Positions 25,081 to 33,219 of a stretch of DNA of 64,000 bases are shown piece by piece. The stretch is taken from NCBI RefSeq assembly GCF_900302445.1, contig NZ_ONZF01000006.1:1-64000 (forward strand), in the 5' to 3' direction. Under the pieces are notes generated by a model. That model was not told the DNA's origin. It ran no database searches and saw only the letters and a list, made by a program, of their open reading frames with translations. Each line of letters starts with the position of its first letter. The first letter of the stretch is position 1. The position numbers were made by a program, and so were the translations under genes. Source of the DNA: Palleronia abyssalis. Its GTDB lineage: Bacteria > Pseudomonadota > Alphaproteobacteria > Rhodobacterales > Rhodobacteraceae.

Positions 25081-25899
25081 TCACTCGGCCGGTGCGGCAA
25101 AGGTCAGGCTGGCCCACAGCGTTTCCCACATGGGATCGAACTCGGGCGCTGTGTCCTCGGCCGGCTGGCGAAAGACCACGGAATCCAGCAGATAGGTCGA
25201 CCCCGGTGAGACGGGGATCGTCGCGACTCCCTGCGCGTCGGTCTGTGCCGTGGTGACCTCCACCGCACCGTCGCCGTCCTTGGCGAAGATCTCGACCTGC
25301 GCGTTGGCCCGCGGGTCGCCTTGATACAGGACCCGCACGTCCAGCCCATCGGACAGATCGCCGGTATAAGGGTTCTCCAGCGCCACGATCTCGGTCAGCA
25401 AGCCGAAGGGGCGATCCTCGCCCGCGCCCTCGCCCACTGCGACCAGCGCCTTGCCATAGCGGGAATAGACCTCGCGCACGGCATCCTCGGCATAGCCCTG
25501 CTCGGCATGGCGCTCCAGCACGCCGTCGCCTGCCTTGTGCCCGACGAACGAGGTGAACTGCTCCCACGTCTCCCATGTCAGCTCGTAGTCGCGGGTGACG
25601 TGCAGGATGGCGGTCAGGCCCCCCTCTTCGGGCACCATCGACAGCGCCGGGCGGTCGCCGATCCGCCCCTCGACCGGCTCGGGCGCGGCGTCGCCCATGG
25701 CGATCTCGAACCGGCGGAAGTTCATCGGGACATAGGCATAGGACGAACCTTCGAAGTCCTCGCCCACGCGCAACGCGGCCTCCAGCGTCTCGCCGGGGGC
25801 GATGGTGTAATCGGTGACGTCGATCCAGAACTCGTGCGACCATGACGGCACGGCAATCGCGCTAGCTACACCGGTCAGCAAAACGAAAAGGAGCTTCAT
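25081..25899 (-). CDS. DUF4198 exported protein (metal-uptake-associated type)
   Basis: A 272-residue periplasmic protein with signal peptide MKLLFVLLTGVASAIAVPSWS-H and the family opening HEFWIDVTDYTIAPGETLEA. It continues as two beta-rich repeats, the second with LDVRVLYQGDPRANAQVEIF and GVATIPVSPGSTYLLDSVVF. DUF4198 proteins often accompany nickel/cobalt permeases, and this one is divergent from a HupE-type membrane protein. SD AAAGGAG precedes ATG 25899. The metal link is inference from family and context. Confidence 0.85.
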   Translation of the reverse strand: MKLLFVLLTGVASAIAVPSWSHEFWIDVTDYTIAPGETLEAALRVGEDFEGSSYAYVPMNFRRFEIAMGDAAPEPVEGRIGDRPALSMVPEEGGLTAILHVTRDYELTWETWEQFTSFVGHKAGDGVLERHAEQGYAEDAVREVYSRYGKALVAVGEGAGEDRPFGLLTEIVALENPYTGDLSDGLDVRVLYQGDPRANAQVEIFAKDGDGAVEVTTAQTDAQGVATIPVSPGSTYLLDSVVFRQPAEDTAPEFDPMWETLWASLTFAAPAE

Positions 25900-25952
25900 A
25901 CGTGTTTTCCCTGGATCGAAGATGTCGACTGACGGTGGCCCACGGGGCCATC

Positions 25953-27251
25953 GTGTCAAGGCTGGCGGCAGTGCTGGCCGTCCTGCTCGCGCTCATGTCA
26001 TCGGGCGCGCAGGCACACGAGGTCCAGCCCTCGGTCATGAACCTGACACTGGCGCCCGAGACGGCCGAGGTCGAGGTCGAGGCCACGCTCGAGCCCTTCA
26101 TCGCCGGGATCGACCTTGATGGGCTTTCCGATACCAATGCCTCGGACCGGTCGGCCGAGAACGACCGCCTGCGCCGCCTGCCGCCCGCCGAGCTCGAGGC
26201 CGCGTTCCGCGACGCCTGGCCCGCCATGCAGGACCGGTTCCAGCTTCGCGCGGGCGACCAGACCGTCCCGCTTCGATTGCAATCGGTCGATATCCCCGAG
26301 GTCGGCAACCCCGAGCTGCCGCGCGTCTCGACCTTCACGGCCACGGCCGACCTGCCCGCCGGCGATGCCCCCGTCACCGTGGCCTGGTCACCCCAGCTGG
26401 GCGGCGTCGCCGTGCGGCAGATGGGCGAAGGACAGGAAGGGTATACAGGCTATCTCGCCTCGGGCGGAGAGACCGACGCGATCCCCCGCGCGGGCGGATC
26501 GACCATGGGCTTCGGCGCGGCACTTCTGACCTACATTCCCGTGGGCTTCGAGCATATCGTGCCGCTGGGCCTCGATCATATCCTGTTCGTGCTAGGCCTG
26601 TTCTTCCTGTCCACGCAGTTCCGCCCCCTCTTTTGGCAGGTCACCGCCTTCACACTGGCCCATACCGTCACCCTGGCCCTTGCCGCGCTGGGGATCGTGC
26701 GGGTGCCCGCATCCGTGGTCGAGCCGTTGATCGCCGCCTCGATCCTTTACGTAGGGGTGGAAAACGTGCTGGCCCGCGGCCTCTCCCCGTGGCGTCCAGT
26801 GGTGATCGTCCTGTTCGGCCTGCTGCACGGGCTGGGTTTCGCCAGCGTGCTGACCGACTACGGGCTGGGATCGTCGAACTTCGTGGCCAAGCTGATCGGC
26901 TTCAACATCGGGGTCGAGATCGGGCAGCTGACCGTCATCGCGGTGGCCTTCCTGATCGTCGCCGCCGCCATCCGACACACCCGCGAGGGCGAGCGTAACG
27001 ACCCGCTGGCCTATGGTTACATGGTACTGTCCTTCCTGATCGCCCCCGCTCTGGTCGGGCTTCTGGCGGTCATGATGCCAGTGGGCGGCGTGCTTCCGGT
27101 CATTGCGGCGGCCGCGATCCTGCTGGGCTTCACCGCCGCGGCGCTGGTGTCGACCGGGTCCGAGAGCTACCGTCAGAACGTGGCGAACCCCGCCTCGATC
27201 CTGATCGCGCTGACGGGCGCCTACTGGTTCGTGGAACGGGTGTTCCTCTAG
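25953..27251 (+). CDS. HupE/UreJ-type membrane protein with large periplasmic domain
   Basis: A 432-residue protein. Signal peptide SRLAAVLAVLLALMSSGAQA, then a periplasmic domain of about 190 residues (HEVQPSVMNLTLAPETAEVE). A C-terminal HupE/UreJ membrane module follows, with FEHIVPLGLDHILFVLGLFF, FTLAHTVTLALAALGIV, GLLHGLGFASVLTDYG and GFNIGVEIGQLTVI; its His/Asp residues are the probable metal site. GTG at 25953 is chosen because it gives a proper signal peptide and leaves 53 bases to the divergent gene. GTG at 25902 would leave only two. HupE relatives carry nickel. Confidence 0.82.
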   Translation: MSRLAAVLAVLLALMSSGAQAHEVQPSVMNLTLAPETAEVEVEATLEPFIAGIDLDGLSDTNASDRSAENDRLRRLPPAELEAAFRDAWPAMQDRFQLRAGDQTVPLRLQSVDIPEVGNPELPRVSTFTATADLPAGDAPVTVAWSPQLGGVAVRQMGEGQEGYTGYLASGGETDAIPRAGGSTMGFGAALLTYIPVGFEHIVPLGLDHILFVLGLFFLSTQFRPLFWQVTAFTLAHTVTLALAALGIVRVPASVVEPLIAASILYVGVENVLARGLSPWRPVVIVLFGLLHGLGFASVLTDYGLGSSNFVAKLIGFNIGVEIGQLTVIAVAFLIVAAAIRHTREGERNDPLAYGYMVLSFLIAPALVGLLAVMMPVGGVLPVIAAAAILLGFTAAALVSTGSESYRQNVANPASILIALTGAYWFVERVFL

Positions 27252-27267
27252 CCGCAGACACGAAAAC

Positions 27268-27289
27268 GGCCGGTCCCAAGGGGCCGGCC
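27268..27289. terminator. bidirectional terminator hairpin
   Basis: GGCCGGTCCC (27268-27277) pairs with GGGGCCGGCC (27280-27289), with one G-T wobble, around a tight loop. On the minus strand it is followed by GTTTTCG, serving galU. On the plus strand it lies 17 bases after the HupE stop. Confidence 0.65.
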
Positions 27290-27324
27290 AGTTCGAGGGA
27301 AAGACAGTCGCGGGATGCGAAGGC

Positions 27325-28230
27325 TCAGGCGGCGACGACACGCTCCGCCGGGTCCTCCACCGGCTGGGCATACTCAGCCAGCACGTCGGCGAAGGCGGCA
27401 TCCTCGCGGGCGCGGAACAGGGTCGCGGCCAGCATCCCCTCCTTCGAGCCGCAGTCGAACCGCCGCCCCGAGAATGCAAACCCCGCAAGCCCCACGCGGT
27501 CGGCACCGCGGGCGATGGCGTCGGTCAGCTGGTATTCCCCGCCCGTGCCCGGAGCGATGGCGTGCAGATCGGTGAAGATCGACCCGTCCAGGATGTAGCG
27601 ACCGACCACCGCCTGGCGCGACGGCGCGGCGTCGGGGGCGGGCTTTTCGACCATGCCGCGGGCCGTCACGATCTGACCGTTGCGCGACACCGGGTCCAGC
27701 ACGCCGTAGGACGATACCTTGTCCGCATCGACCTCCATCGTGGCGACCATATGGCCCACACCTGCGGTCTGGTAGGCGCCGATCATCTCGCCAATGGCAC
27801 CGCGGCCCAGGATCAGGTCGTCGGGCAGGATTACCGCAACGGCGCCGGGCAGAACATGGGGGGCGGCGCACTTTACTGCGTGACCCAGGCCCAACGCCTC
27901 GTCCTGCATGGTGAACACCACGTCGTGGCGGACCGAATCCAGCGCAGCTTCCTCCAGCTTGCGGGCGATGGCGTTCTTGCCCTTGTGACGCAGTTGGCGC
28001 GACAGGTTGGCGTCGTTACGCACGTGACGCTCGATCGCGGCCTTCGACGGATGCGTGACGAACACGAACCTTTCGACACCGGCGGCGCGCGCCTCGTCGA
28101 TGGCGAACTGGATCAGGGGCGTATCCACGACCGGCAGAAGCTCTTTCGGCACGGCCTTGGTGGCGGGCAGAAAGCGGGTGCCCATGCCGGCGACAGGGAA
28201 GATTGCGGTCCGAACGGTCGATTGGGTCAT
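27325..28230 (-). CDS. galU: UTP-glucose-1-phosphate uridylyltransferase
   Basis: A 301-residue GalU making UDP-glucose from UTP and glucose-1-phosphate. The nucleotide-binding start is TAIFPVAGMGTRFLPATKAV, followed by KELLPVVDTPLIQFAIDEA, VVFTMQDEALGLGHAV and AVILPDDLILG; the sugar-binding region is MVEKPAPDAAPS. Length is as usual. The ATG at 28230 has AGGAG seven bases upstream, ruling out an 11-residue extension. It is divergent from the glucosylglycerol operon and could supply nucleotide sugar to this locus or to the glycosyltransferase operon at 5-10 kb. Confidence 0.95.
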   Translation of the reverse strand: MTQSTVRTAIFPVAGMGTRFLPATKAVPKELLPVVDTPLIQFAIDEARAAGVERFVFVTHPSKAAIERHVRNDANLSRQLRHKGKNAIARKLEEAALDSVRHDVVFTMQDEALGLGHAVKCAAPHVLPGAVAVILPDDLILGRGAIGEMIGAYQTAGVGHMVATMEVDADKVSSYGVLDPVSRNGQIVTARGMVEKPAPDAAPSRQAVVGRYILDGSIFTDLHAIAPGTGGEYQLTDAIARGADRVGLAGFAFSGRRFDCGSKEGMLAATLFRAREDAAFADVLAEYAQPVEDPAERVVAA

Positions 28231-28495
28231 GCCACGGCTCCTGCGGGGGATGGGGTTAAACATGAAGGCTCCATTATGTATTTGACGGGGTGGCCGGGAC
28301 GGGCCGAAACGGGAATACGCTTGCCGAAGCGGGTGACTTCGGTTGTTAGGACTGTGTTAACCAAACGGGACCAAATCGGGGCGATTCGGAGAAATTTGTA
28401 TCTGAAGTCGTGACAGTTTCGGGGCAGTGCCGGGAGCTTCCCGATCAGAGGTCCTTTGGGCTTGCCGTTTCGCAATTCACCGACAGGTATGGGGC

Positions 28496-29611
28496 ATGAG
28501 TTTATCGAAGACAGAGGCGCGCGCAGTCGCGTCACAGGCGGAACCTTACAAACGGATCGCCGTCATCGGCGCGGGCTCGTGGGGAACCGCATTGGCGTCC
28601 GTCGCACGCCGGGCCGGCCGCGAGGTCGTGGTCTGGGGACGTGACGCCGAAACCATTCGCGCCATTCGCGAGGATCACCAGAACCCGAAATACCTCAAGG
28701 ACGTGGCCCTGCCCGAAGGCATCGAGGCCACGACCGACATGCAGGAAGCGTTGACCGGGGCCGAGGCGGTGCTGATCGTCACCCCCTCGAAGACGCTGCG
28801 CGACATCTGCCGCCAGATGCGCCCCCACCTGGCCCCGGGCGTGCCGGTCGCGCTGTGTGCCAAGGGAATCGAGGCCAAGACCGGCCTTCTGCTGGGGGAG
28901 GTCGCGGCCAGCGAGCTAGGCGACAACCCCGTTGGCGCCCTGTCCGGCCCGACCTTCGCGAAGGAGACAGTGCTGGCCCACCCCACCGCCGCGACGGTGG
29001 CATTCGAGTTTTCCTACAAGGACCGCCTCGACCCGGCCAAAAGCCCGGCCACGCGTTTGGCCATTTCGATGAGTTCGGAAAGCTTCCGCCCCTATATCTC
29101 GGACGACATCGTCGGCGTCGAGATCGGCGGCGCGGTCAAGAACGTCATCGCCATCGCCTGCGGGATGATGAGCGGCGCAGGCTTCGCCGAGAATACGCGC
29201 GCTGCGCTGATCACCCGCGGCATGGACGAAATGAAGACTCTGGCCGAGAATCTTGGCGGACGGCGCGAGACCGTGACCGGCCTTTCGGGCGCGGGCGATC
29301 TGACGCTGACCTGCTCGTCCACCACATCGCGCAACATGAGCCTGGGCACCCAGCTCGGTCAGGGGTTGAAGCGGTCGGAATGCTTCGGCGGCAAGCAGGT
29401 CGTGGTCGAGGGCGAAGTCAATTCGGTCTCGGTCATCGACCTTGCGGGCCGGATCGGGGTCACGCTGCCGATCTGCGAGGCCGTCTATGCCGTCCTGCAC
29501 CAGGGCGCCGACATCCCCCAGACCTTCCGCGACCTGTGGGCCCGCCCCATCGAAGCCGAGCCCAAAGGCATGGGCATGCAGTTCGCACACCCCTTCGGAG
29601 AGAATTCATGA
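28496..29611 (+). CDS. gpsA: NAD(P)-dependent glycerol-3-phosphate dehydrogenase
   Basis: A 371-residue GpsA-type dehydrogenase reducing dihydroxyacetone phosphate to glycerol-3-phosphate. Rossmann motif IAVIGAGSWGTALASVARRA; KGIEAKTGLLLGEV and ALSGPTFAKETV; catalytic lysine in GAVKNVIAIACGMM; and TGLSGAGDLTLTCSSTTSRN. It is longer than E. coli GpsA, with inserted sequence around FEFSYKDRLDPAKSP. It overlaps the next gene by ATGA and is followed by GgpS, so here it most likely feeds glycerol-3-phosphate to glucosylglycerol synthesis rather than, or besides, phospholipids. Confidence 0.92.
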   Translation: MSLSKTEARAVASQAEPYKRIAVIGAGSWGTALASVARRAGREVVVWGRDAETIRAIREDHQNPKYLKDVALPEGIEATTDMQEALTGAEAVLIVTPSKTLRDICRQMRPHLAPGVPVALCAKGIEAKTGLLLGEVAASELGDNPVGALSGPTFAKETVLAHPTAATVAFEFSYKDRLDPAKSPATRLAISMSSESFRPYISDDIVGVEIGGAVKNVIAIACGMMSGAGFAENTRAALITRGMDEMKTLAENLGGRRETVTGLSGAGDLTLTCSSTTSRNMSLGTQLGQGLKRSECFGGKQVVVEGEVNSVSVIDLAGRIGVTLPICEAVYAVLHQGADIPQTFRDLWARPIEAEPKGMGMQFAHPFGENS

Positions 29612-30396
29612 CCGACGCCCCCGCGCGCGACATTTCAAGCTGCAAGTTCGTCCTGGCCACGGATCTGGACGGCACCTTTCTTGGCGGGTCCGACGAGGAT
29701 CGCAAACAGCTCTATGACTGGATCGAAGAGAACCGCCAGACCATCGGCCTGATCTTCGTCACCGGTCGCGATCCCGGCTTCATCGCCGAGCTGTGCGAAG
29801 GCGGCGTGCCATGGCCGGAATTCGTCGTTGGCGATGTCGGCACCACGATCGCGAAGGTCGATGGCAAGGATCTGTCCCCGATCGCATCGCTCGAGGAGGA
29901 TATCGCCGAACTCTGGGGCGACGGCGGCGAGAAGGTGCGCGCCGCGCTGGACGGCGTGGCGGGTCTGACCCTTCAGCCGACCGAGTTCCGCTATCGCGTC
30001 AGCTACGACATGGATCCCGACACGTTCGACAAGTCGGTCATCGAGACGGTCGAAGAGATGGGCCATGACTGGATCGCGTCCGACGGCAAGTATTTCGATG
30101 TGCTTCCCAAGGGCATCTCGAAGGGGCCGTCGATCAAGAAGCTGGTGTCGCATCTGGGCGTCTCGCCCAACACGGTGCTGTGCGCGGGCGACACGCTGAA
30201 CGACCTGTCCATGCTGGAATGCGGCCTGCCCGCGGTCGCCGTCGGCGGCTCGGAAGCCAGTCTGGTCGAACGGGTCGAACCGCTGCACCACGTCTACATC
30301 GCCAAGGGCGTCGGTGCGGCCGGGATCCTGGAAGCCGTGAAAGAGTTGAACCTGCACGAGACGCCCGAAGAGGGCGCCACCCAGACCGAAGAGTGA
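29608..30396 (+). CDS. HAD-IIB phosphatase, probable glucosylglycerol-phosphate phosphatase
   Basis: A 262-residue HAD hydrolase of the sucrose-phosphatase type. The nucleophile motif is FVLATDLDGTFLGGS, motif II is IGLIFVTGRDPGF, the cap carries the FDVLPKGISKGPSI lysine motif, and motif IV is VLCAGDTLNDLSMLECG. It overlaps gpsA by ATGA and ends ten bases before ggpS, so its substrate is most simply glucosylglycerol-3-phosphate. In some gammaproteobacteria an equivalent phosphatase is fused to GgpS; here the two are separate. The acidic tail NLHETPEEGATQTEE is likely disordered. Confidence 0.85.
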   Translation: MTDAPARDISSCKFVLATDLDGTFLGGSDEDRKQLYDWIEENRQTIGLIFVTGRDPGFIAELCEGGVPWPEFVVGDVGTTIAKVDGKDLSPIASLEEDIAELWGDGGEKVRAALDGVAGLTLQPTEFRYRVSYDMDPDTFDKSVIETVEEMGHDWIASDGKYFDVLPKGISKGPSIKKLVSHLGVSPNTVLCAGDTLNDLSMLECGLPAVAVGGSEASLVERVEPLHHVYIAKGVGAAGILEAVKELNLHETPEEGATQTEE

Positions 30397-30406
30397 GGAA
30401 ATCCCG

Positions 30407-31891
30407 ATGCCGTCCGATCTGGTGATCGTCTACCACCGCCAACCCTACGAGGAAGTGGTCGAGAACGGAAAGACAGTCTTCAAGGAGAACAAAAGCCCGA
30501 ACGGCATCGTGCCGACGCTGAAGGGGTTCTTCGGCCGCGTCGACAAGGGGTCGTGGGTGGCATGGAAGCTGGCGACCGACACGTCCAATCCCGGCTTCGA
30601 GCGCGTGGTCGAGATGGAGGACAGCTACGGCAAGTACTCCGTCAGCCGCCTGCCCCTGACAGAGGCGCAGGTGAAGTCGTTCTACCACGTCACCTCGAAA
30701 GAGGCGTTCTGGCCGATCCTCCATTCGTTCAAGGAAAAGTATAACTACGACCCCGTGGACTGGCCGACCTTCCGCGAGGTGAACTGGGCCTTCGCCGAAG
30801 CGGCTGCCGCCGAAGCCGCCGAAGGCGCGGTGGTCTGGGTGCACGACTATAACCTGTGGCTCGTCCCCGGCTATCTGCGCAAGCTGCGGCCCGACGTTCG
30901 GATCAGCTTCTTCCACCACACTCCGTTCCCCTCCGCGGACATGTTTAACGTGCTGCCGTGGCGGCGCGAAATCGTGGAATCGCTTCTGTCCTGCGACGCG
31001 GTGGGCTTCCACATCCCCCGCTATGCGGCGAATTTCGTCGGCGTCGCCGAAAGCCTGTTTGACATCGAGACCGGCCCGCGTGAGCCTGTGAATCCCGATT
31101 TCATCAAGGAATACGTGGCGCTTTCGGACCGCAAGGTGGCCAAGTCGGTTACTTACATGGGCCGCAAGACGCAGGTCATCGCATCTCCGGTGGGGGTGGA
31201 TGTCGACTATATCGAAGGCAAGGCCAATCAGGAGGATACCGGGATCCGCGCCCGCGAGATCCGGGAGGAAATGGGCGACGGCGCGATGATCCTGTCCGTC
31301 GGGCGCACCGACTACACCAAGGGCGGTGCCGACCAGCTTCTCAGTTTCGAGCGGATCCTGGACGAGAACCCCGACCTGCACGGCAATGTGCGCCTTCTGC
31401 ACGTCTCGGTCAGTGCCAACCGCAACATGACCGTCTACGAGGGCATCCAGAACGAGATCGAGGCCACCGTAGGCCGCATCAATGGCCGCTTCGGCAGCTT
31501 CGACTGGACCCCCGTCACGCTGATGAGCCGGGCGATCCCCTTTGACGACCTCGTCGCCTATTACCGCGCCTGCGACGTGGCGTGGATCACGCCGCTGGCG
31601 GACGGGATGAACCTGGTCGCCAAGGAATTCGTGGCCTGCCGCAGCGATCTGCGCGGTGCGCTGGTGCTGTCGGAATTCGCCGGCGCCGCGGTCGAGATGG
31701 GATCGGCCGTGATGGCCAACCCGTTCTCGCACCGCTCCATGGACCGCGCATTGCTGCAAGCGCTGAACATGAGCGAGGAAGAACAGTCCGATCGGATGCG
31801 CGATATGCGCGAGACGATCCGCAAATACGACATCCGGCACTGGGCCGAGGATCAGATGGCGGGCTTTGCCGGCAAGAACGGCGCGTTCTAG
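30407..31891 (+). CDS. ggpS: glucosylglycerol-phosphate synthase
   Basis: A 494-residue GT20 enzyme. It is distinguished from trehalose-phosphate synthase OtsA by its start LVIVYHRQPYEEVVENGKTV and the SPNGIVPTLKGFF segment (residues 30-42), which replaces the GGL loop of OtsA. Shared GT20 motifs are VVWVHDYNLWLVPGYLRKLR, FFHHTPFPSADMF, ILSVGRTDYTKGGADQLL and PLADGMNLVAKEFVA. It transfers glucose, usually from ADP-glucose, to glycerol-3-phosphate. SD AGGAAA precedes the ATG. As the last gene after gpsA and the phosphatase it completes a compatible-solute operon. Confidence 0.92.
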   Translation: MPSDLVIVYHRQPYEEVVENGKTVFKENKSPNGIVPTLKGFFGRVDKGSWVAWKLATDTSNPGFERVVEMEDSYGKYSVSRLPLTEAQVKSFYHVTSKEAFWPILHSFKEKYNYDPVDWPTFREVNWAFAEAAAAEAAEGAVVWVHDYNLWLVPGYLRKLRPDVRISFFHHTPFPSADMFNVLPWRREIVESLLSCDAVGFHIPRYAANFVGVAESLFDIETGPREPVNPDFIKEYVALSDRKVAKSVTYMGRKTQVIASPVGVDVDYIEGKANQEDTGIRAREIREEMGDGAMILSVGRTDYTKGGADQLLSFERILDENPDLHGNVRLLHVSVSANRNMTVYEGIQNEIEATVGRINGRFGSFDWTPVTLMSRAIPFDDLVAYYRACDVAWITPLADGMNLVAKEFVACRSDLRGALVLSEFAGAAVEMGSAVMANPFSHRSMDRALLQALNMSEEEQSDRMRDMRETIRKYDIRHWAEDQMAGFAGKNGAF

Positions 31892-31895
31892 GCGT

Positions 31896-33077
31896 TCAGA
31901 TCACCGCCCCTTCGACCGACCCCGCGCGCCCGGTCAGGCGCGCGGGCGAGAAAGCCGACAGGTCCAGCGACTCGAACCGGCCCGAATGGACGAGCTCGGA
32001 CACGCCGCGGCCCATCGCGGCGGCGTGTTGAAGACCATGCCCCGAGAAGCCGGCGCAATGAACCAGGTTCGGGCAGTTCGGCCCGGGGCCGAGGATGGCG
32101 TTCCGGTCGAACATGTTCATGTCGTAGTGCCCCACCCAGGACCGGCGCAGACGGATCGCCTCGAACGCCGGGACCCGCGCAGCAAGCGCGGGCCAGACAC
32201 GATCCTCCCACAGATCGGGCTGGTCGGTGAAATCGTCGGCCGCGACGGCGACGTCATCCGGCGGCGCGGCCCCGGCCATGTAGAGGGCGCCGTCTGACCG
32301 GACATGGATGCCCGACGGGTCGATCGTCAGCGGCAGCTTGGCGGGCAAGGGCCTTTCGGCCTCGAAGACGTAGGTAAAGCGCTTGCGCCGTTCGACGGGC
32401 AGGTCCTCTCCCGCCAGCTTCGCAAACTCCCCCGCCCGGCCCCCAGCCGCGTTCACCACCCAGTCGCAGGCGATCCGGGTCCGGTCCAGAAGCGTCACCC
32501 CGCGGATGCGCCCTTCGTCCAGCACGCGATCCACCTCGACCACCTCGCCCCGGATCTCTGTCACGCCAGCGCGTTTCGCGGCACGGCGCCAATAGGACCA
32601 CAGGGCATGACCGTCGAAATACCCCTCGTCCCGCGTCCCGTGGCTGGCCAGCGTGATGTCGGTGGTGTCGATGAAGGGGAACGCCGCGGCCAGCGCGTCC
32701 CGGTCCAGAAGCCGCGGCCCCGCCCCCAGCGAACTTTGCAACGCATGGGCCTGCCGCAGCGCCTTCGCCCCCGCGGGATCGGCCGCGAGGTAAAGATATC
32801 CGAACGGAACCAGCGCCACCTCGGGCGCCTCGGCATCGCCGGTATGGGCGCGGAAGTCGCGGATGATGTCGGCCGTGTATTGCGAGGCGCGGATATTCAC
32901 CTCGGTCGTGAATTGCTGCCTCAGGCAGGAATTGGTGGCCGTCGAGGCGGCGAACATGAATGTCGGGTCACGCTCGACCATCGCGATGCGCAAGGCCAGA
33001 TCGCGCCGGATCAGGTGCCACGCGGCCGACGCCCCCATGATCCCGGCGCCGACGATGAGGATGTCGTAATGATCCAT
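31896..33077 (-). CDS. FAD-dependent oxidoreductase (DAO family)
   Basis: A 393-residue amine or amino-acid oxidase of the DAO fold. The N-terminal FAD motif is YDILIVGAGIMGASAAWHLI. A substrate-side region includes NSCLRQQFTTEVNIRASQYT, a second FAD segment IACDWVVNAAGGRAGEFAKL, and the C-terminal LVHCAGFSGHGLQHAAAMGR. The start ATG at 33077 has GGGGA five bases upstream. Relatives oxidise sarcosine, glycine or dimethylglycine-like substrates; the substrate here is unknown. It converges on ggpS with four bases between stops. Confidence 0.87.
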   Translation of the reverse strand: MDHYDILIVGAGIMGASAAWHLIRRDLALRIAMVERDPTFMFAASTATNSCLRQQFTTEVNIRASQYTADIIRDFRAHTGDAEAPEVALVPFGYLYLAADPAGAKALRQAHALQSSLGAGPRLLDRDALAAAFPFIDTTDITLASHGTRDEGYFDGHALWSYWRRAAKRAGVTEIRGEVVEVDRVLDEGRIRGVTLLDRTRIACDWVVNAAGGRAGEFAKLAGEDLPVERRKRFTYVFEAERPLPAKLPLTIDPSGIHVRSDGALYMAGAAPPDDVAVAADDFTDQPDLWEDRVWPALAARVPAFEAIRLRRSWVGHYDMNMFDRNAILGPGPNCPNLVHCAGFSGHGLQHAAAMGRGVSELVHSGRFESLDLSAFSPARLTGRAGSVEGAVI

Positions 33078-33141
33078 GCAGGTCCCCCTGCCGGCGGTGT
33101 AGAACCTCGCTGCCGTCGCGTCCATTGCGGCCGGTCGACAT

Positions 33142-33164
33142 GGGTATTTACCCAAGGGTGAATG
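33142..33164 (+). repeat. TATTT/CAAGG intergenic repeat, copy a
   Basis: GGGTATTT, three to four variable bases, then CCAAGGGTGAATG. It sits between the divergent DAO oxidoreductase and radical SAM genes. It matches copies b and c below; all five copies in the window have the same orientation. Confidence 0.75.
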
Positions 33165-33219
33165 GACGGTGTGACGCAGGGGGCTTGGCCCGGGGGGCGT
33201 GCGAACATAATATGAACGT

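Noticed and set aside
28855-30396. 513-codon open frame crossing gpsA and reading into the HAD phosphatase
   Set aside because: The last part is the true phosphatase frame; the first part is an out-of-frame reading of gpsA. The ATGA overlap at 29608 gives a better start.
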